Translations under genes and position numbers: made by a program
The notes under the pieces: model-generated
Told to the model about the DNA's origin: nothing
Seen by the model: only the letters and a program-made list of their open reading frames with translations
Database searches by the model: none
In this document: piece by piece, positions 24,473 through 36,989 of the stretch
Numbering within the stretch: the first letter of the stretch is position 1
How the letters are laid out: the number at the start of each line of letters is the position of its first letter
Origin: Epiperipatus broadwayi
Lineage: Eukaryota; Onychophora; Udeonychophora; Euonychophora; Peripatidae
NCBI GenBank assembly: GCA_028023455.1
Contig: JAQFVV010006713.1
Span: forward strand, 62,001-126,000
Direction: 5' to 3'
DNA: 64,000 bases

Positions 24473-24584
24473 TGACCATGATCTTTTTCATTATATATAT
24501 TTCTTGGAATAACCTCCAATCATCAGATAATCTAAGAGATTTAGGTGGTTATTCCAAGAAATTTATACATAATGAAAGAGGTCA
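24473..24584. repeat. Inverted repeat with 45-bp arms
   Basis: 24473-24517 (TGACCATGATCTTTTTCATT ... TTCTTGGAATAACCTCC) pairs with 24544-24584 (GGTGGTTATTCCAAGAAA ... AATGAAAGAGGTCA) around a 26-base loop. Small MITE or hairpin. The flanks 23570-24470 and 24590-25640 hold only AT-rich DNA and poly-A runs. Confidence 0.65.
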
Positions 24585-25649
24585 GGAAAATACTAGGTTA
24601 ATAATTTTCAAGAAAGATTGTCAACTGCAAATCAGAAATGCTATGAATTAATTTATTGGTTATGAATAAATGCTATACATATGCATATTTAATAGATTAA
24701 AAATAATGTATTATAAATAATAAAATAATATATAAATAAAAAAATATGATGAATGTAAAAACAACAAATAAATTTGTGTAAATAAACAATTAATAATGTA
24801 AATCAATTGTTTTACAGCTGTAAAGACACATTATGCAATCAAAACTGGCAGACATTTTAATAAAAAGTATTGTAAAGGTGCAAGAAAGAAATGAATTATT
24901 TAGAGATTTATAATAATAAAAATCTGTATATGTAATGAACAAAAAAATAACAGTTATCATATTTATTATAATAAATAATTTTTATTCATTTTTTATATAT
25001 ATTATAGTCTATTATTGTTTTAGAATGAAAAACAAAAATTTTATAAATAGTAAATGATGCTGTTATGGTCTATTATAATAAATAATTTTATTCATTTTAA
25101 TGTATTACTTTTAAATTCTAGAACAAAAGTTTTATAAATAGTAAAATAATACTAAGACATTTCCAAAAATCTGATTATCATTTAGGTATATATGCCAAAT
25201 AATGATATGGTATAAAACACGTATGAAAAAATTGTGAGTCATAAAAAAAAAATACACAAATAACCACAAATTATCAATAGAGAACTGTAATGCTGTAGTA
25301 AGATTAGAAAGAAAACCATAAATAAGATTAGCATGCTGATACACAATGAAAAGTTCTTGATGAAAAAGATATCATTTCATAATAATGATAAAACAGGGAA
25401 TAAACCTCAATTTTGATTAAGTAAAGATAATCAATAAGTGAAATAGTTTTTAATTTAGGAATGCAAATACAGATATATTTCATATACCATGGGTGATAAG
25501 TTCTAAAAAATGCCGTGTTATTGGAATTTTTGTTATAGGAAACAAAGAACTAGTACAAAAAACAGGTAATAAAAATTTAAAAAAACCTAAACTCTACTAC
25601 TCGCATTTTATAACTAAGAGAAATATGTTTATTAATTAAGTTTAATTAA

Positions 25650-26260
25650 TAGCATATAATGAATACTCTCTATGCAGCTTTAACTCGCTCTCTAACTGTT
25701 ATTTTTAATGTTTTGCCAAGTTTACATTCATTTTATAAGAAAAACCATATTGAATAATGCTAGCATGTTCAGATTTTTTTAAGAATAAATCAATATTTAA
25801 AATTAACACTATTATAATGATGTAAATACATGCCTTCGAAGATACCGCTTAGTAGTTTCTTGTTCTCTCCGCAGGAAAGTACATGTTAATTTCGAATTCT
25901 ATTCTTCATTTTGATTTTGAAAATGAAAACAACTCCTTTTTTTATACATATTTTTTTCACAGAATAGTTGTGAAATATTAATTATTTTAAAAGAATAATT
26001 CAGATATTAGTAGAAAATATTTCCATTACAAGATAAATTGATAAAGAAATCCATGACTTATGGCTGCAATTTATAATTGGATGACAAAAAATGTTTTATG
26101 TTAACCACTATAGATTATTTTTGTCAATTATAAATAGAAATTTATTTTTTTAAAAACTTTCATTTACTTTAATAATCTGACAAATTATTAATTTACATTT
26201 TAGAAACTAAACTAAAACAAATGTAATTTTAAAAGACAAATATATTTTTGCTGCTGATTC
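25650..26260 (+). repeat. Dispersed repeat, partner of 36990-37500 in inverse orientation
   Basis: Several blocks occur in the same order, inverted, near 37 kb. They are CTCTATGCAGCTTTAACTCG (weak), TTTCTTGTTCTCTCCGCAGG, ATTTTGATTTTGAAAATGAA, and AATAATCTGACAAATTATTA with its A/T flank. Identity is about 70-75% by eye. A further weak match to its first part is near 28940-28990. Probably an old transposon; no coding trace. Confidence 0.5.
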
Positions 26261-26684
26261 TGAAGTGACCAATCAAAAGTTTAGAACTTTTAAGTTAATT
26301 GGGCAATAAAGATTTTTATAGTTAATTAAATAAAAGTATTACATATTTTCTTCATCATCACTACTAATCACAATTACATGAACAAAATTTAAAATTGTAA
26401 TAAATTCTAAAATTCTATAAAAATCTGATATGGCATACATGTGCAAATGTTAAATATCAATAGAAATGGTGGTTATTCTTAAAAACTCATCATGTCCTTT
26501 GTTATATGGGATTTTCACTAATTGTCAAAACTTGTTATATGAATGCTGTGTTATAGAGTAAGTTTCTCCAACTTTCAAAACTATATTAAGACTGAAATCA
26601 TGTTATGGGGGGGGGGGTTACCTGTATTTATAAATGCACATTTGTATATATTATATTTATAATGAATTATTTTACTAAAACATG

Positions 26685-27194
26685 TAACTAAACAGAAAGT
26701 AACTGAAGCTTCCAATGAGTTATATTATGCTTGCAACCCAATCACAAACATCCATCAGCCCAGAAGTCACACCATCTCTCAGACTATAGAATCATTAGAC
26801 ATACTTTGTCAAGCAATTCATATAACACATGTGATAATTCAACTTCATATATACACTACTTCTAGAGAAGCCCTAAACTTAATTTTATATATTTTTATTA
26901 ATTACAATTCTATCATAGATATCGAAACATATCAAAGACATGTGGAACGAATAAATAATCCCCAAAATGTACATTTCATGCTGAACCAGCCCTCATCATT
27001 TGGCCCAGATCACAATCTCTTATACATATCTTCAAACATTTGTTCAGTACATATCTAGATAGCAAATTAGTTTAATTGACAGGTTTCAAATTTTCTGCAG
27101 TAAATAATCCATTCTAATGGAAATATATTGATAACTGTTCTAATCATTTATCAACCTAACTCATTGGAAGCTTCAGTTACTTCCTGTTCAGTTA
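26685..27194. mobile_element. 510-bp element with 37-bp terminal inverted repeats
   Basis: The ends are TAACTAAACAGAAAGTAACT plus GAAGCTTCCAATGAGTTA on the left (26685-26721) and the inverted form on the right (27158-27194), with two or three differences. The body at 26930-27040 is related, in reverse complement, to the core of the 460-bp repeat family at 12.5 and 50.5 kb. It carries a 75-codon plus-strand ORF (26831-27058) with FMLNQPSSFGPDHNL, paralleling FMLNQQSSEGPDYHL of copy A. No known domain. Non-autonomous DNA element is the likely nature. Confidence 0.68.
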
Positions 27195-27199
27195 TATAT

Positions 27200-30110
27200 A
27201 ATCTGAGTTATTTACTTAACTCATATAATTAAACATTTATATGCAAAATTAAAATCACTCCATGACTGACCTTTTTTTTTTAAATTGTAAAAAAAAAAAT
27301 GGAGATGGTTTTATTCTTTAAATTTAAACAATCAATCTTGATAACTTGGAATTTCTCCTTTTCCCCAGCAAATAAACTTAATTTTTTTTTTATTATAGAT
27401 AATGATTTAACACTAAAAACATAAATAATGATACTGTTAACAATTTTTCCATTTCTACAATAAGGCTATAATACTTCTAAAATGTTTTAGTATTCACAGA
27501 TGAAGAACTTTTAATTCCTTGTCAAAACTTTTTATTTATTCACAAATGATTCTAAAATTTGAAGAGCTATCTTAATCTAGATTTATATCAATCATAGACA
27601 TATTTTGTTCACTCATTTTCCAAAATGTTAGTTTGTAATTCATTGAGAAGCACTGCATTGGAAATGTATCAATACGCGTTCAATTATATAATGTACTATA
27701 GTGAGGTTCATTTGCATGCATTTACAAATTTTCAATAAATCAATTTATGGCCTTAAAAACAATAATATTCAAAAAGTGAAATTATTGTAACTAATAAACT
27801 AAATCTAATGCATTTATAAGGAAGTATTTCAAAAACAACAACCGAAAATAATGTATAGTACTGTATGTATTAAATCAGATATAGAAAATCATTTTAATTT
27901 TATAAATATAAGAAGAGGAAAAAATAAAAAATTTGAGAATGGGAATAAACACATTACACACAAAATTTCATTTTTATTCATATTAAATGCACAACATACC
28001 TTATATATTTTTTATAAATAGTTCTCAGCTATTTTGCAGATTGCCACTGAACAATGAATAAAGTTCTGTTTAAGAACCATTTAGATAAGATTAAAATATT
28101 AAAAAAATAATTAAACACATTATTTAAATCATCAGTTATACAATATTATGGCAAAATGCTGATAAGAGAAAGCAGCTATTATGAGGTACTCACTGAAAAT
28201 TTCAATTGGAATACATTTTCATTCAAAGTAGATTGAAATTTAGAAGTGCTAGAATTGAGATTAATTTTTAAAAAATTGTGAATTGAAAAGTGTTTAATGT
28301 AACAGTCACATTTGTACATTCATGTAACAAAATCCAGAGTTTTGGCAAATTATCCCAAGGTGGATCTCGATAGGAGTTTGAGACCTCGACTCAGATCATA
28401 CCTCAGTTCCTTCATCCATGCTCCATGATTTACTTCCCTATAAATGACATATATGAGGTTACACTTGAACTCTTTCAATTTGCGTTCCAGCAGTAGCAAA
28501 GGGTGGAGTATGAGACTCAAAAAAATATAATGAAAGTAATACTAACTTATCTACTACCTACCCTTATGACTGTTAGACAGTGCCCTTAAATAATTTAACT
28601 AACATAAGAATTTGGAAAATGATTCAATATGGATTGGAGTGAATAAGACAACAGACACTAATGCGTTTAATATAATTTATTCATAGCAAATTTATTTAAT
28701 AACAATAATAATGGCAATTAAATGCTTAGGATATTCCACTTACAGATGGTCTTGATGAGTAGGCGAATTACAAGTTCTCAGCGTTGACTGCACTTTATAA
28801 CTCTCTAGATAATTATGTTTTAACAATATTATCAATTTAGTCAATCTATGATTGGATATGCCTGATTTATGTTGTTATGGCTACAAGATTTTCTGCTGTT
28901 AAGAGTAAAAGTGATCATAATGGAATATGACTAATTTTATTAATAGTATGTAATGAACTTTAGCATGCTCCCTATGCAGATAAGGTACACCCAAAACCAG
29001 ATTCCAGATTCAGATCAATGCTGAACTAATGAGAAAAATATGGAGGGATGAACCGGTGACCTGTAGTATAACTTCAGATACTACGGCATTATATAAATTA
29101 GCACATATGATCCTCGAATGTGCCATTAATCATGGGATTTTATTACCATGTAATCAGTTCTATTTGACAGCATGATTTGCTATTATAAATATATATAAAT
29201 CTAAGTTCGGGTGATTGAAGCAGCTATATAAAACCATCTGGACCCTTGTGTTCCAGTTCTAAAAAGGAAGCTGTCTGAACTGGAATGGGTTGACCTTAAA
29301 TCAGAAGCCCATCTTAGTAAAATAATATATAGCAAGGTGTAAGGCACGTATGTGCTTCCCAAAAACACACTTGCTCGCTAACTACAATAGCAGCAATTAA
29401 AAAGACCATATGCTGTACTATAGTTTCGTCTATGAAACTACCATATGCCAGTTCATAAAATAGTGTTTATAAAACTTGCTACTAAAAGGATTAATTAAGC
29501 AATTAATTTATAAAACAATCTGCGTAGACTATTACTAAAGGGAGGGATAAAGCATATTTGGACATACAAACTTAATTATCACTGATATGCTTTATACTAC
29601 CACTCTTGCTTGAACTTAACTTGGATATTTATTATCCTGCAAACCTGCTTTCCTTTAAGTTAAAACATAGTAGCTTACCTAAAATATAAATGGGTTTCCA
29701 GAATGGAGATTAGTGTGTGTGCCAATAAGCAATGTAAGTAACTACTGGAGAGCATCTAATTGTCTCTCCTACTTTGATAATATTAGCAATCTCCACTCTG
29801 AAGGCATAGCATAAATTAATAATTACATTGCAATAAAATAGAGGATAAGCATAGATGAGAATAGATAGAATAACTGGATACAGTTATTAGCTTTACAGGA
29901 GTTTAATTCAGAAATTTACTTGAACTTTAAATTAAGTAAGATTTTGCAAGTTAATCTTATTAACTTAAACTTACATTTACTATTTATACAGTTCGAAGCG
30001 AATTTATTTTACCGAGCTTACTATTAAGAGTAATTTAAATTAGAGTTTGTGTACATTTATTATATAAAATAGCTAGCTTTAAGAATCATTTAAGATTGAT
30101 TTAGAGTTTA
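27200..30110. other. AT-rich stretch with less AT-rich islands, no gene identified
   Basis: 27200-28330 is plain AT-rich DNA. 28340-28530 and 28980-29420 have more balanced composition (GGTGGATCTCGATAGGAGTT, GAGGGATGAACCGGTGACCT) and look like fragments of insertions, but no frame or terminal repeat could be assigned. 29697-29810 has a weak inverted repeat (GAATGGAGATTAG / CAATCTCCACTCTG). Confidence 0.4.
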
Positions 30111-30335
30111 AGAGCTCTGCAGAGTTTGTTATCAATCTTCTGGCTTGCATGGCGTGGCATGAACATTCACTACTGGGCTGGTTCATCTGCTACCCTTTTC
30201 AGAAGGCTGATGTTCTTGATCTCCTTTCATTTCCATACACTTGTCTTCCACAAGGAAGATGGCAATTGGATGCCTTCTAGCCTCTGATGTTCATTGTAAA
30301 TTTTGGCATAGTACCTGGCCATTAAGTTGTTTACA
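30110..30335. other. Isolated GC-richer island of unknown nature
   Basis: About 220 bp at near 45% G+C in a region of about 25% (CTTGCATGGCGTGGCATGAA, CTTCCACAAGGAAGATGGCA). I find no convincing frame or splice pair on either strand. It may be an insertion or a conserved non-coding element. Confidence 0.3.
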
Positions 30336-31089
30336 ATTTTTAGTTTTAAATTTTAAGTTTTAATAGCCCTAATAAATTTTAGTAAAGACAAAACATCCAG
30401 CTGAGGTTATTGACAAGTAATGCTGATCCAATAATTTTATCTTTGTTTTTTAACTTTATTTTCAAATCATCATTAAAATTTCTGTTCTCAGTTTACAAAC
30501 TAACGAGATGTATTTCCAAGAAACCGATAACATTTTTTTTTCTTTTTAAAAGAAAACATTCTACTACATGTATAACATGGTTACCCCTGGACTTCAGATT
30601 TATATGCAAAAGCAAGCACATTTATCTACAAAAGTTGTAATAAATCAGAAGTAAAATAAGTTAAAAAATTTCATAATGTTTCTAAAATCTATTACATTAC
30701 AGCTTCCCTTGCATATATGCAGGTGTTCCTTTACATATACAGCCACATTTACACAACTTAATTTAGTATATATATATTCTCTTTTTTAAAAATTATAACT
30801 GTATGTTCCTTATTATACACATACTAATTCAATAGCTTATGTTCATTATATAAACACATGCACATACCTGGCACTATAGCCTATTTCACAATATTTTATG
30901 ATTAATTTAAACAATATTAAGAATACATATCCATATCCTGGAACTGATAGAGATTGAATTTAAATTTAGTGCTAGAGATTAGTTTTTTAAAAATTATGAA
31001 GCGGGAAGGGGTTGAAATGAGGAAAGAAAAACTCAATTCGCTAAATTTAAATATATGGGTGGGGAGAGGGCAGTGTTGAAAAAAATATA

Positions 31090-31570
31090 TAAATAATCAT
31101 AGTCTAAATGATAAAGCAAATTCAAATATAGAATGAAAATTAAAAAGATGCTGCATATACAGAAGATTATAAAAAAGGCAAAAGAATAGTCTTGGGTTAT
31201 TATTGATAAGAACAATAAGTGAATTAAAAATGTATCAGATAGAAATATATATTGAAAGTCTTACAGTAATAAAATTGTATCAGATAGAAGTATATATTGA
31301 AAATCTTACAGTAAATTGAAACTATGAAACAAATAAAATTAGGAGAGTTACTAGATGTGTAGAAAAATAGAGGAACTTAAGAATAAGTACATTTAATTTA
31401 TACTTGAAGAAAATAGTTTGAATGGGAGAAAATTGCAAAAAGAAAGTAACAAATTGAAGATAGAAATAGCAATTTTTTAATGGAAAAAATAAAGAAATTG
31501 GAAAAATAGTAAGAAAATATATATAAAAAGCCATTTTCTATATCGATTGAATATGAAATAGATCGAGCTT
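31090..31570 (+). pseudogene. Fragment of a non-LTR retrotransposon, linker region
   Basis: At the DNA level this resembles 35130-35460 of the reverse-transcriptase relic: GAAACAAATAAAATTAGGAG, AGTTTGAATGGGAGAAAA and AAATTGAAGATAGAAATAGC have parallels in the same order there. All frames are broken. It contains a 39-bp near-perfect tandem repeat at 31231-31314. Assignment rests on that similarity only. Confidence 0.4.
31231..31314 (+). repeat. 39-bp tandem repeat, two copies, 45-bp period
   Basis: TGTATCAGATAGAARTATAT plus ATTGAAARTCTTACAGTAA occurs at 31231-31269 and 31276-31314 with two differences. Confidence 0.8.
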
Positions 31571-34500
31571 AATTTTTTAGGGTTTAAATATTTGTGATGT
31601 AATTTATGAAATCAGAATAATCAACTTTCATTTCATCCGTTATTTAAATTTGTATATGGCACATTACATTTAAATATATTGATCCCAAAGACAAGAATGG
31701 TTGAAAGCAGGCTTAGCAAATAATAAATAGTTTTAAACTATATCTCTTCTGAATAAATGTTTGAAACATTTACATAAGTATTAGAATAACTGAAACGCAG
31801 GCTTATTATATACCTGTGTCTATATATGTAATATAGGATATAAAGTCTGTGCTCATATATCCTATATTATAAATATTAGAACTAATTAGCAAAATGTAAT
31901 AATTTTAAAATAATTAGCTTCATCTATGTTGCTAAAATATTGTTTTGGATTTTGAACAAGCAAATTTCAAATGGTGGGAACTAATTTAAATGTGAATTAT
32001 ATTATGAAAAACGGTCCGGAAAAAATGAAAATATCAAATTCAACAAAATATATGCATAAAATAACTGATTTGTATATAGAAATAACTGATAACAAAGAAA
32101 TAAATATTAAGATTAAATGAATTAAGTTAACTTAATAATATACTCATTTTTAAGCTTGAATTAAGAAAGGCTTAATATTTGATAACTGGCCATAGTAGTT
32201 GTTTTTAAAATAAAAACGCCAATAAACATCACTAGTTTTGCCTGTTTTAAAATAAAAACGCAACATATTTTTGATTATTACAGTAGACAGAGAAATTACA
32301 TCTTTTTAGATATCATCGATTTATAGTCGTATCATAATAATGTTTAAAATTTAACCAAACTAATAAAAGTCTTTCTTTTTTTGTTTAAATGTGATTCAAT
32401 TATTTATTCAAAAGCCATTTTGCTGTTTGAATTTTTTTTTAAAAATTCATTTAATAAAAAAAAAAATACGCACATTTGAGTATATCAAGTTATTGGGGGG
32501 GGGGGGAGATTTAGATATTAAATCATACCTTGAAACAAGTTTTTATACGATAAACAAAACGTTCTCCCCACTTTTCATTATAGTGTAACATTAATAAAAA
32601 TAATAAAAAAAAACTGACAAATTAGAAAAAAGATGGCGCTATTTCTAAACGAGGCCAGAAGAAAATTAGATTCTCGATTTACATTAGTTATCGAATTAGA
32701 ATTAAAATAAATAAATAAATAAAAAAACTTTTAAATTAAAATGTGTAAAATATTCGCGTACTATTTTGATACGGAAATTAAAATCAATGTAATAAAATTA
32801 ATTGCTTTCGATTAAAAACAATGTATGAACAATGTAATAGAAATTTAATCGTAAAATTGTGGTTATAGTGCACTTCTTATTATCAAAAGACTTAGGATTA
32901 TTAAAATCAATTTGTAGAAGATATCAGAAACTTATTTTAGTGAAAGTGATTTTGTAATAATTCTCAGTAAAAACGGGAATATAAAGACCCAAAGGCAAAA
33001 AGTTAAATGCAAACAAAAGTTAAACGTGGGAGAGGGGTATTAATACTAGATCTGTAAGTTTATGTTAATGAACTTAAAAGAAGGTTGCAGAAACCAGTTT
33101 CTGGCCTTGAACTTGACCTGCCTCAGTTAGACAACCCACGACTTTATCCATTTTTATTAAAGTTAAATGTGTGTGTAGAGTGGCGGAGGTGAAAATGACT
33201 AATGTTTTCAAGAAAAATAATAACTGACTTAATTTTTATTTGGTATAGAATAATTGTGCCAATAAAAATAAAATAAAATCATGATTTAATTTCCTTTTTT
33301 AAAAGATTGTACTAAGGGAAACCATGAAATAAATAAGAAAATTCTTTATAAATGCTTTATCTAAGATCTTTAAAATATGTTATTATATATACATAGCAAA
33401 TAATCAGCCCAGCTAATCTATCCAACATTGGTAAACAATAAATGGATATCTAGCTATTCTAAGGGAATAATCAAGGATGGAAAGCTACTCAAATTCTCAC
33501 AATCTGGCAATTGGCAAGCCTGGTGATTAATGCCTTTCTCCTTCAATGCCTCTAAGAGTTGGAGAGTTTTTGAATTGTAGTGAGCTGTTTTAAAAAGAGA
33601 TTTTTTTTATCTATTTACTTAGTACATAGGAAATATGGTTGTGTACTGATTTTTATGAATAGGTTTAACTAGTGCTTAATTGTGGATTCCATATTTGAAC
33701 ATTTTGTAGTTTATTTCATTTTCAATTATTATCATATGATGGTTTCTTTCATCTTTAGCTTCTCACAACATCAACAAATTTAATTATGTCATTCATTCAT
33801 TCATTTCACATGTGATCTCTTTTTAGATCTTCAATAATCTCTTGGTATCCAGTTTAAAAATTAACTGTCTATCTGATATAACATGAACATCTCATGATTA
33901 ACAAGGAGGAATTAAAACTAAAAGACATAGATCATATTTGAAATGGATAGATAAGAAAGTTTGCTGAAGTGACATGGATAAGTTACAAATCAAAAAAATA
34001 ATGACACAATCTTCATCCAGTAATAATTCAATAATGATATAGTCTTGCTCTAAGGACAATTTAATGATTTAAAAACTTAGGCAATGCAATATTATGATTA
34101 AGAAATAATAAATGATCATCATTAAAATAGTGTATTCCGAGATCCCAAAAAACAATATAATTTAATATTTCATGTATGAAATATATTATATATATATTAT
34201 AAATGCAAATATTTAAGGATGAATAAAAATTTATTTTCAAAGCTAGTGTAAATAAATGTTCTTGTTTTGAAATAATAATATTCAATATTAGGAATATTAA
34301 ATCTTTAAGTAGCAGGTAATTTTAAAGTATACATATACATTTAGAAATAGCACTGTAGTTTTACTGTGCAGAGAAAACAAATGCAGAACTATTCCAGTAA
34401 ATGTAGATTTTTGTGATTGATCTTATCAATCTAGTCAAGGCCAACTATCTGAAGCTATAAAAATGGACAAATATTGTAAGAATAATGTTAGGATGATATG

Positions 34501-34860
34501 AATAAATCAAATATGAAAATACACTTATTTTTAAAGATGGAAAAAAATAGATTGGATAATATAGAATTTTGGAGGACAAGAAAAGAATGAAGAAGATATA
34601 CTTTTATATTCTGAAAGTAAGAGTAGATATAATGATGTTAGATAATATTTTAGGTCTAAAAACAATAGTTTTCTAAGTAGCATACCAATAAATGATGATG
34701 AAATAGAAAATATATATGAAGAAAGTGAAAAAAAAAAATCATTGAAATGGAATATAAAAATATTGTAGTTGTAGTAGAATAATGGGAATTGAAATGCTAT
34801 AATAGGACAAGTTCAAATGAGGGAAGGGGGCAAAAAATGATAGATAAGCTTTTGTAGAGA
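31571..34860. other. AT-rich stretch, no gene seen
   Basis: Mostly AT-rich DNA. It includes a 13-bp perfect hairpin at 31830-31868 related to the end of the 460-bp repeat, a twice-occurring TTTTAAAATAAAAACGC near 32202 and 32248, a G13 run near 32495, and a short ORF MALFLNEARRKLD... at 32633-32710 with no recognisable relatives. 33050-33200 and 33400-33590 are less AT-rich but unassigned. Confidence 0.45.
31806..31870. repeat. Internally deleted copy of the 460-bp repeat, ending in a perfect hairpin
   Basis: TATACCTGTGT is joined to AAAGTCTGTGCTCATATATC CTATAT, the left and right ends of the family, with the middle missing. AATATAGGATATA (31830-31842) and TATATCCTATATT (31856-31868) are perfect inverted repeats around 13 bases. 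Confidence 0.55.
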
Positions 34861-34869
34861 AAACAGTAT

Positions 34870-36330
34870 AGAAGAAATGTACACATGCTTTAAAATCACA
34901 AAAAGAGGACTGATATGTAGAAATTTCCAGATAATAAAAGCCAGATTACAATCTGATTCAAAGCAAGGGTATATGTACACCCCTTTAAAAGAAGAACTAA
35001 TAGAAGAAACAAATGAGCCAAGTGATAAACTAAGAGCCATTGGAGAAAATTTTACAGAGAATTGCTTGATTAAAAAAAGTAAATTCAAAAAAGATTCTTT
35101 AAACAAAATTTAAAAGAAATTGCAGAAAAAGTATGTATTATAAAATAAATAAGAGAACAAAAAAAGTCTTGGATTCCTAATAAGATAAATATATAGCAGA
35201 GAAAAAAAAATAGAAAAGATGGTTTCTATAGAAGATAGCAATATATAGATTTAGTGAATCAGAATGTGAAACAGATGAAATTAGAAAATACAGATTTAAT
35301 TTATAATAGAATAAAACAATTTGAATGGGAAAAACAGAATTTCAGGAATGAAATGAAATTGAAGATAAAAATAGTAAAATGCATTCAAAATAGGGAAAAA
35401 CTATATCCATGATTTATATGATAAAAACAATAAATCTTCATCTATATTAATTGAAAACGAAAATCAAGTAAATAAGGATAAAATAAGTCATGCAAAAATT
35501 AATAATGATACTGCAAAAGTATTAACTGAGATGAAAACTGGAAAATACAGGTAATCTATTGATAAAATTTTAGTTGAATTACTAAAAGCTATAAAGAAAA
35601 AGATTTTAATAATATCATTCAATAGTTATAAATTCTAATTCAAAAGAGGAGGACTAGTAACTAATTAAAAAAAATTTTTTTTTATAAATAGCTTAACTTC
35701 TCGTAACTAAGTTGCTGTTGTGGATCTTGGATAGACTTACATCAAATAAATATATTTTTATCGGAAAAAATTTGAATTTAGAAATAGTAGAGAGATAAGA
35801 GATACAACTGAATGGTGAGAACCATTGTTAAGAAATATATATAGAAAAAAAGGGTTAATATTTAATTGTTTTATAGATCTTGAAAATGCATGTGATAGAG
35901 CGAATTGAGTTATTTTGTTGGTTATATTGAAAAAGAAAGATATAGATTGGAAGGGGACATTTATTGTATTAAGCATAAATGTTGTTGGCACTGGAAATAG
36001 TAAAGTTAATTATATCAGTTTTGCTACTGACATTGCATTACTTGATAGTGAGGAAAATGAGTCCAACAAAATATATAGATATTAAGAACCTTGTAGAAAA
36101 TTTAAGATGAAAATAAAATTAAAGTAATCATAATAGATAAAGAAAAGAATAAAGCACAACAGGCAGGAAATTGGAGGAGAAATTAGTAGTTTTAAATATT
36201 TGGAAAGTTGGATAACTGATGACAGAAATAAGTAATTAGAAAATTAGAATGAAACTATAATCATTAAACAAGCTTCTAATGTGACATTCTAACTCAGAAG
36301 AGAACAACAACAGCAAAAAAGAAAAATGAA
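34870..36330 (+). pseudogene. Degenerate non-LTR retrotransposon (LINE) reverse transcriptase
   Basis: Broken plus-strand frames follow the order of a LINE ORF2. A linker comes first (SDKLRAIGENFTENCL, then KSKFKKDSL, 34877-35113). The start of the RT domain follows near 35510-35590 (KVLTEMKTGKYR, stop, SIDKILVELLKA; family form E-M-K-x-G-K-x-x-G-x-D-x-I-x-x-E-L-L-K). Motif A is near 35868-35910 (CFIDLENACDRAN, then a TGA where Trp is expected). A motif C remnant is near 36017-36060 (ISFATDIALLDSEE; the YADD/FADD box is changed to FATD). A thumb block is near 36185-36235 (FKYLESWITDDRNK). Motif B and parts of the palm are missing. Several stops replace Trp codons. It cannot be active. I cannot settle the clade; the type with KYLGSWITDDGR is common in arthropod genomes. 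Confidence 0.82.
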
Positions 36331-36989
36331 GACAGAAAATAAAGTTAGAAAATAGATAAAAAAAGAATTAGAGTCAGAATTATTTAATATGTAAATAAAG
36401 AATAAGAAATGTGCTTGCATAATGCTATTATCTCAATTATTGTAGAAAGACATAACTGATATTCATGGCAACTGAGTTCTACATTAACTTCAGTGACTGA
36501 AAATAATAATACAAAAGAAAATGGAAAAAGAACAACAGAATAATTTAAGACACAGTAGGATTTTAAGCTCAGAAAATTGGGAAAATTTTTTTTAAATGAT
36601 TTTATTGAAAAATAAAAAAAACAAAACATTTTTATTTACTTAAATAGGAACTATAAATACAATAAGCACACCTAATTTATTGCAAATCTTTTTCAAATAT
36701 ACTTTCACTTTCTACATCTTCACTTTCAGAACTTGAATACTCATTTTCACTATTCCATCAAGGTACATCATTTTCAAGCCATTTAAACTTTTACCAATGC
36801 AACATTTTAAAAAATATTTTTTTTGACAATTTCTTCAGGTATATCTTTTCAAGACTGCAAAACCCATTCAAAATTATATGTATATTGTTTGCATTACAAA
36901 GTCATTTTTTTAGTGTTAAAACTGGAACTTTTTTGTTTTTTGAAAAAGAAAAAAAGACTTTAAAATATGGTATTGACATTTAATGTTAG

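Noticed and set aside
29001-29110. Possible tRNA-like or structured RNA around GTAGTATAACTTCAGATACT
   Set aside because: Only a short palindrome; no A/B box pair or cloverleaf could be drawn.
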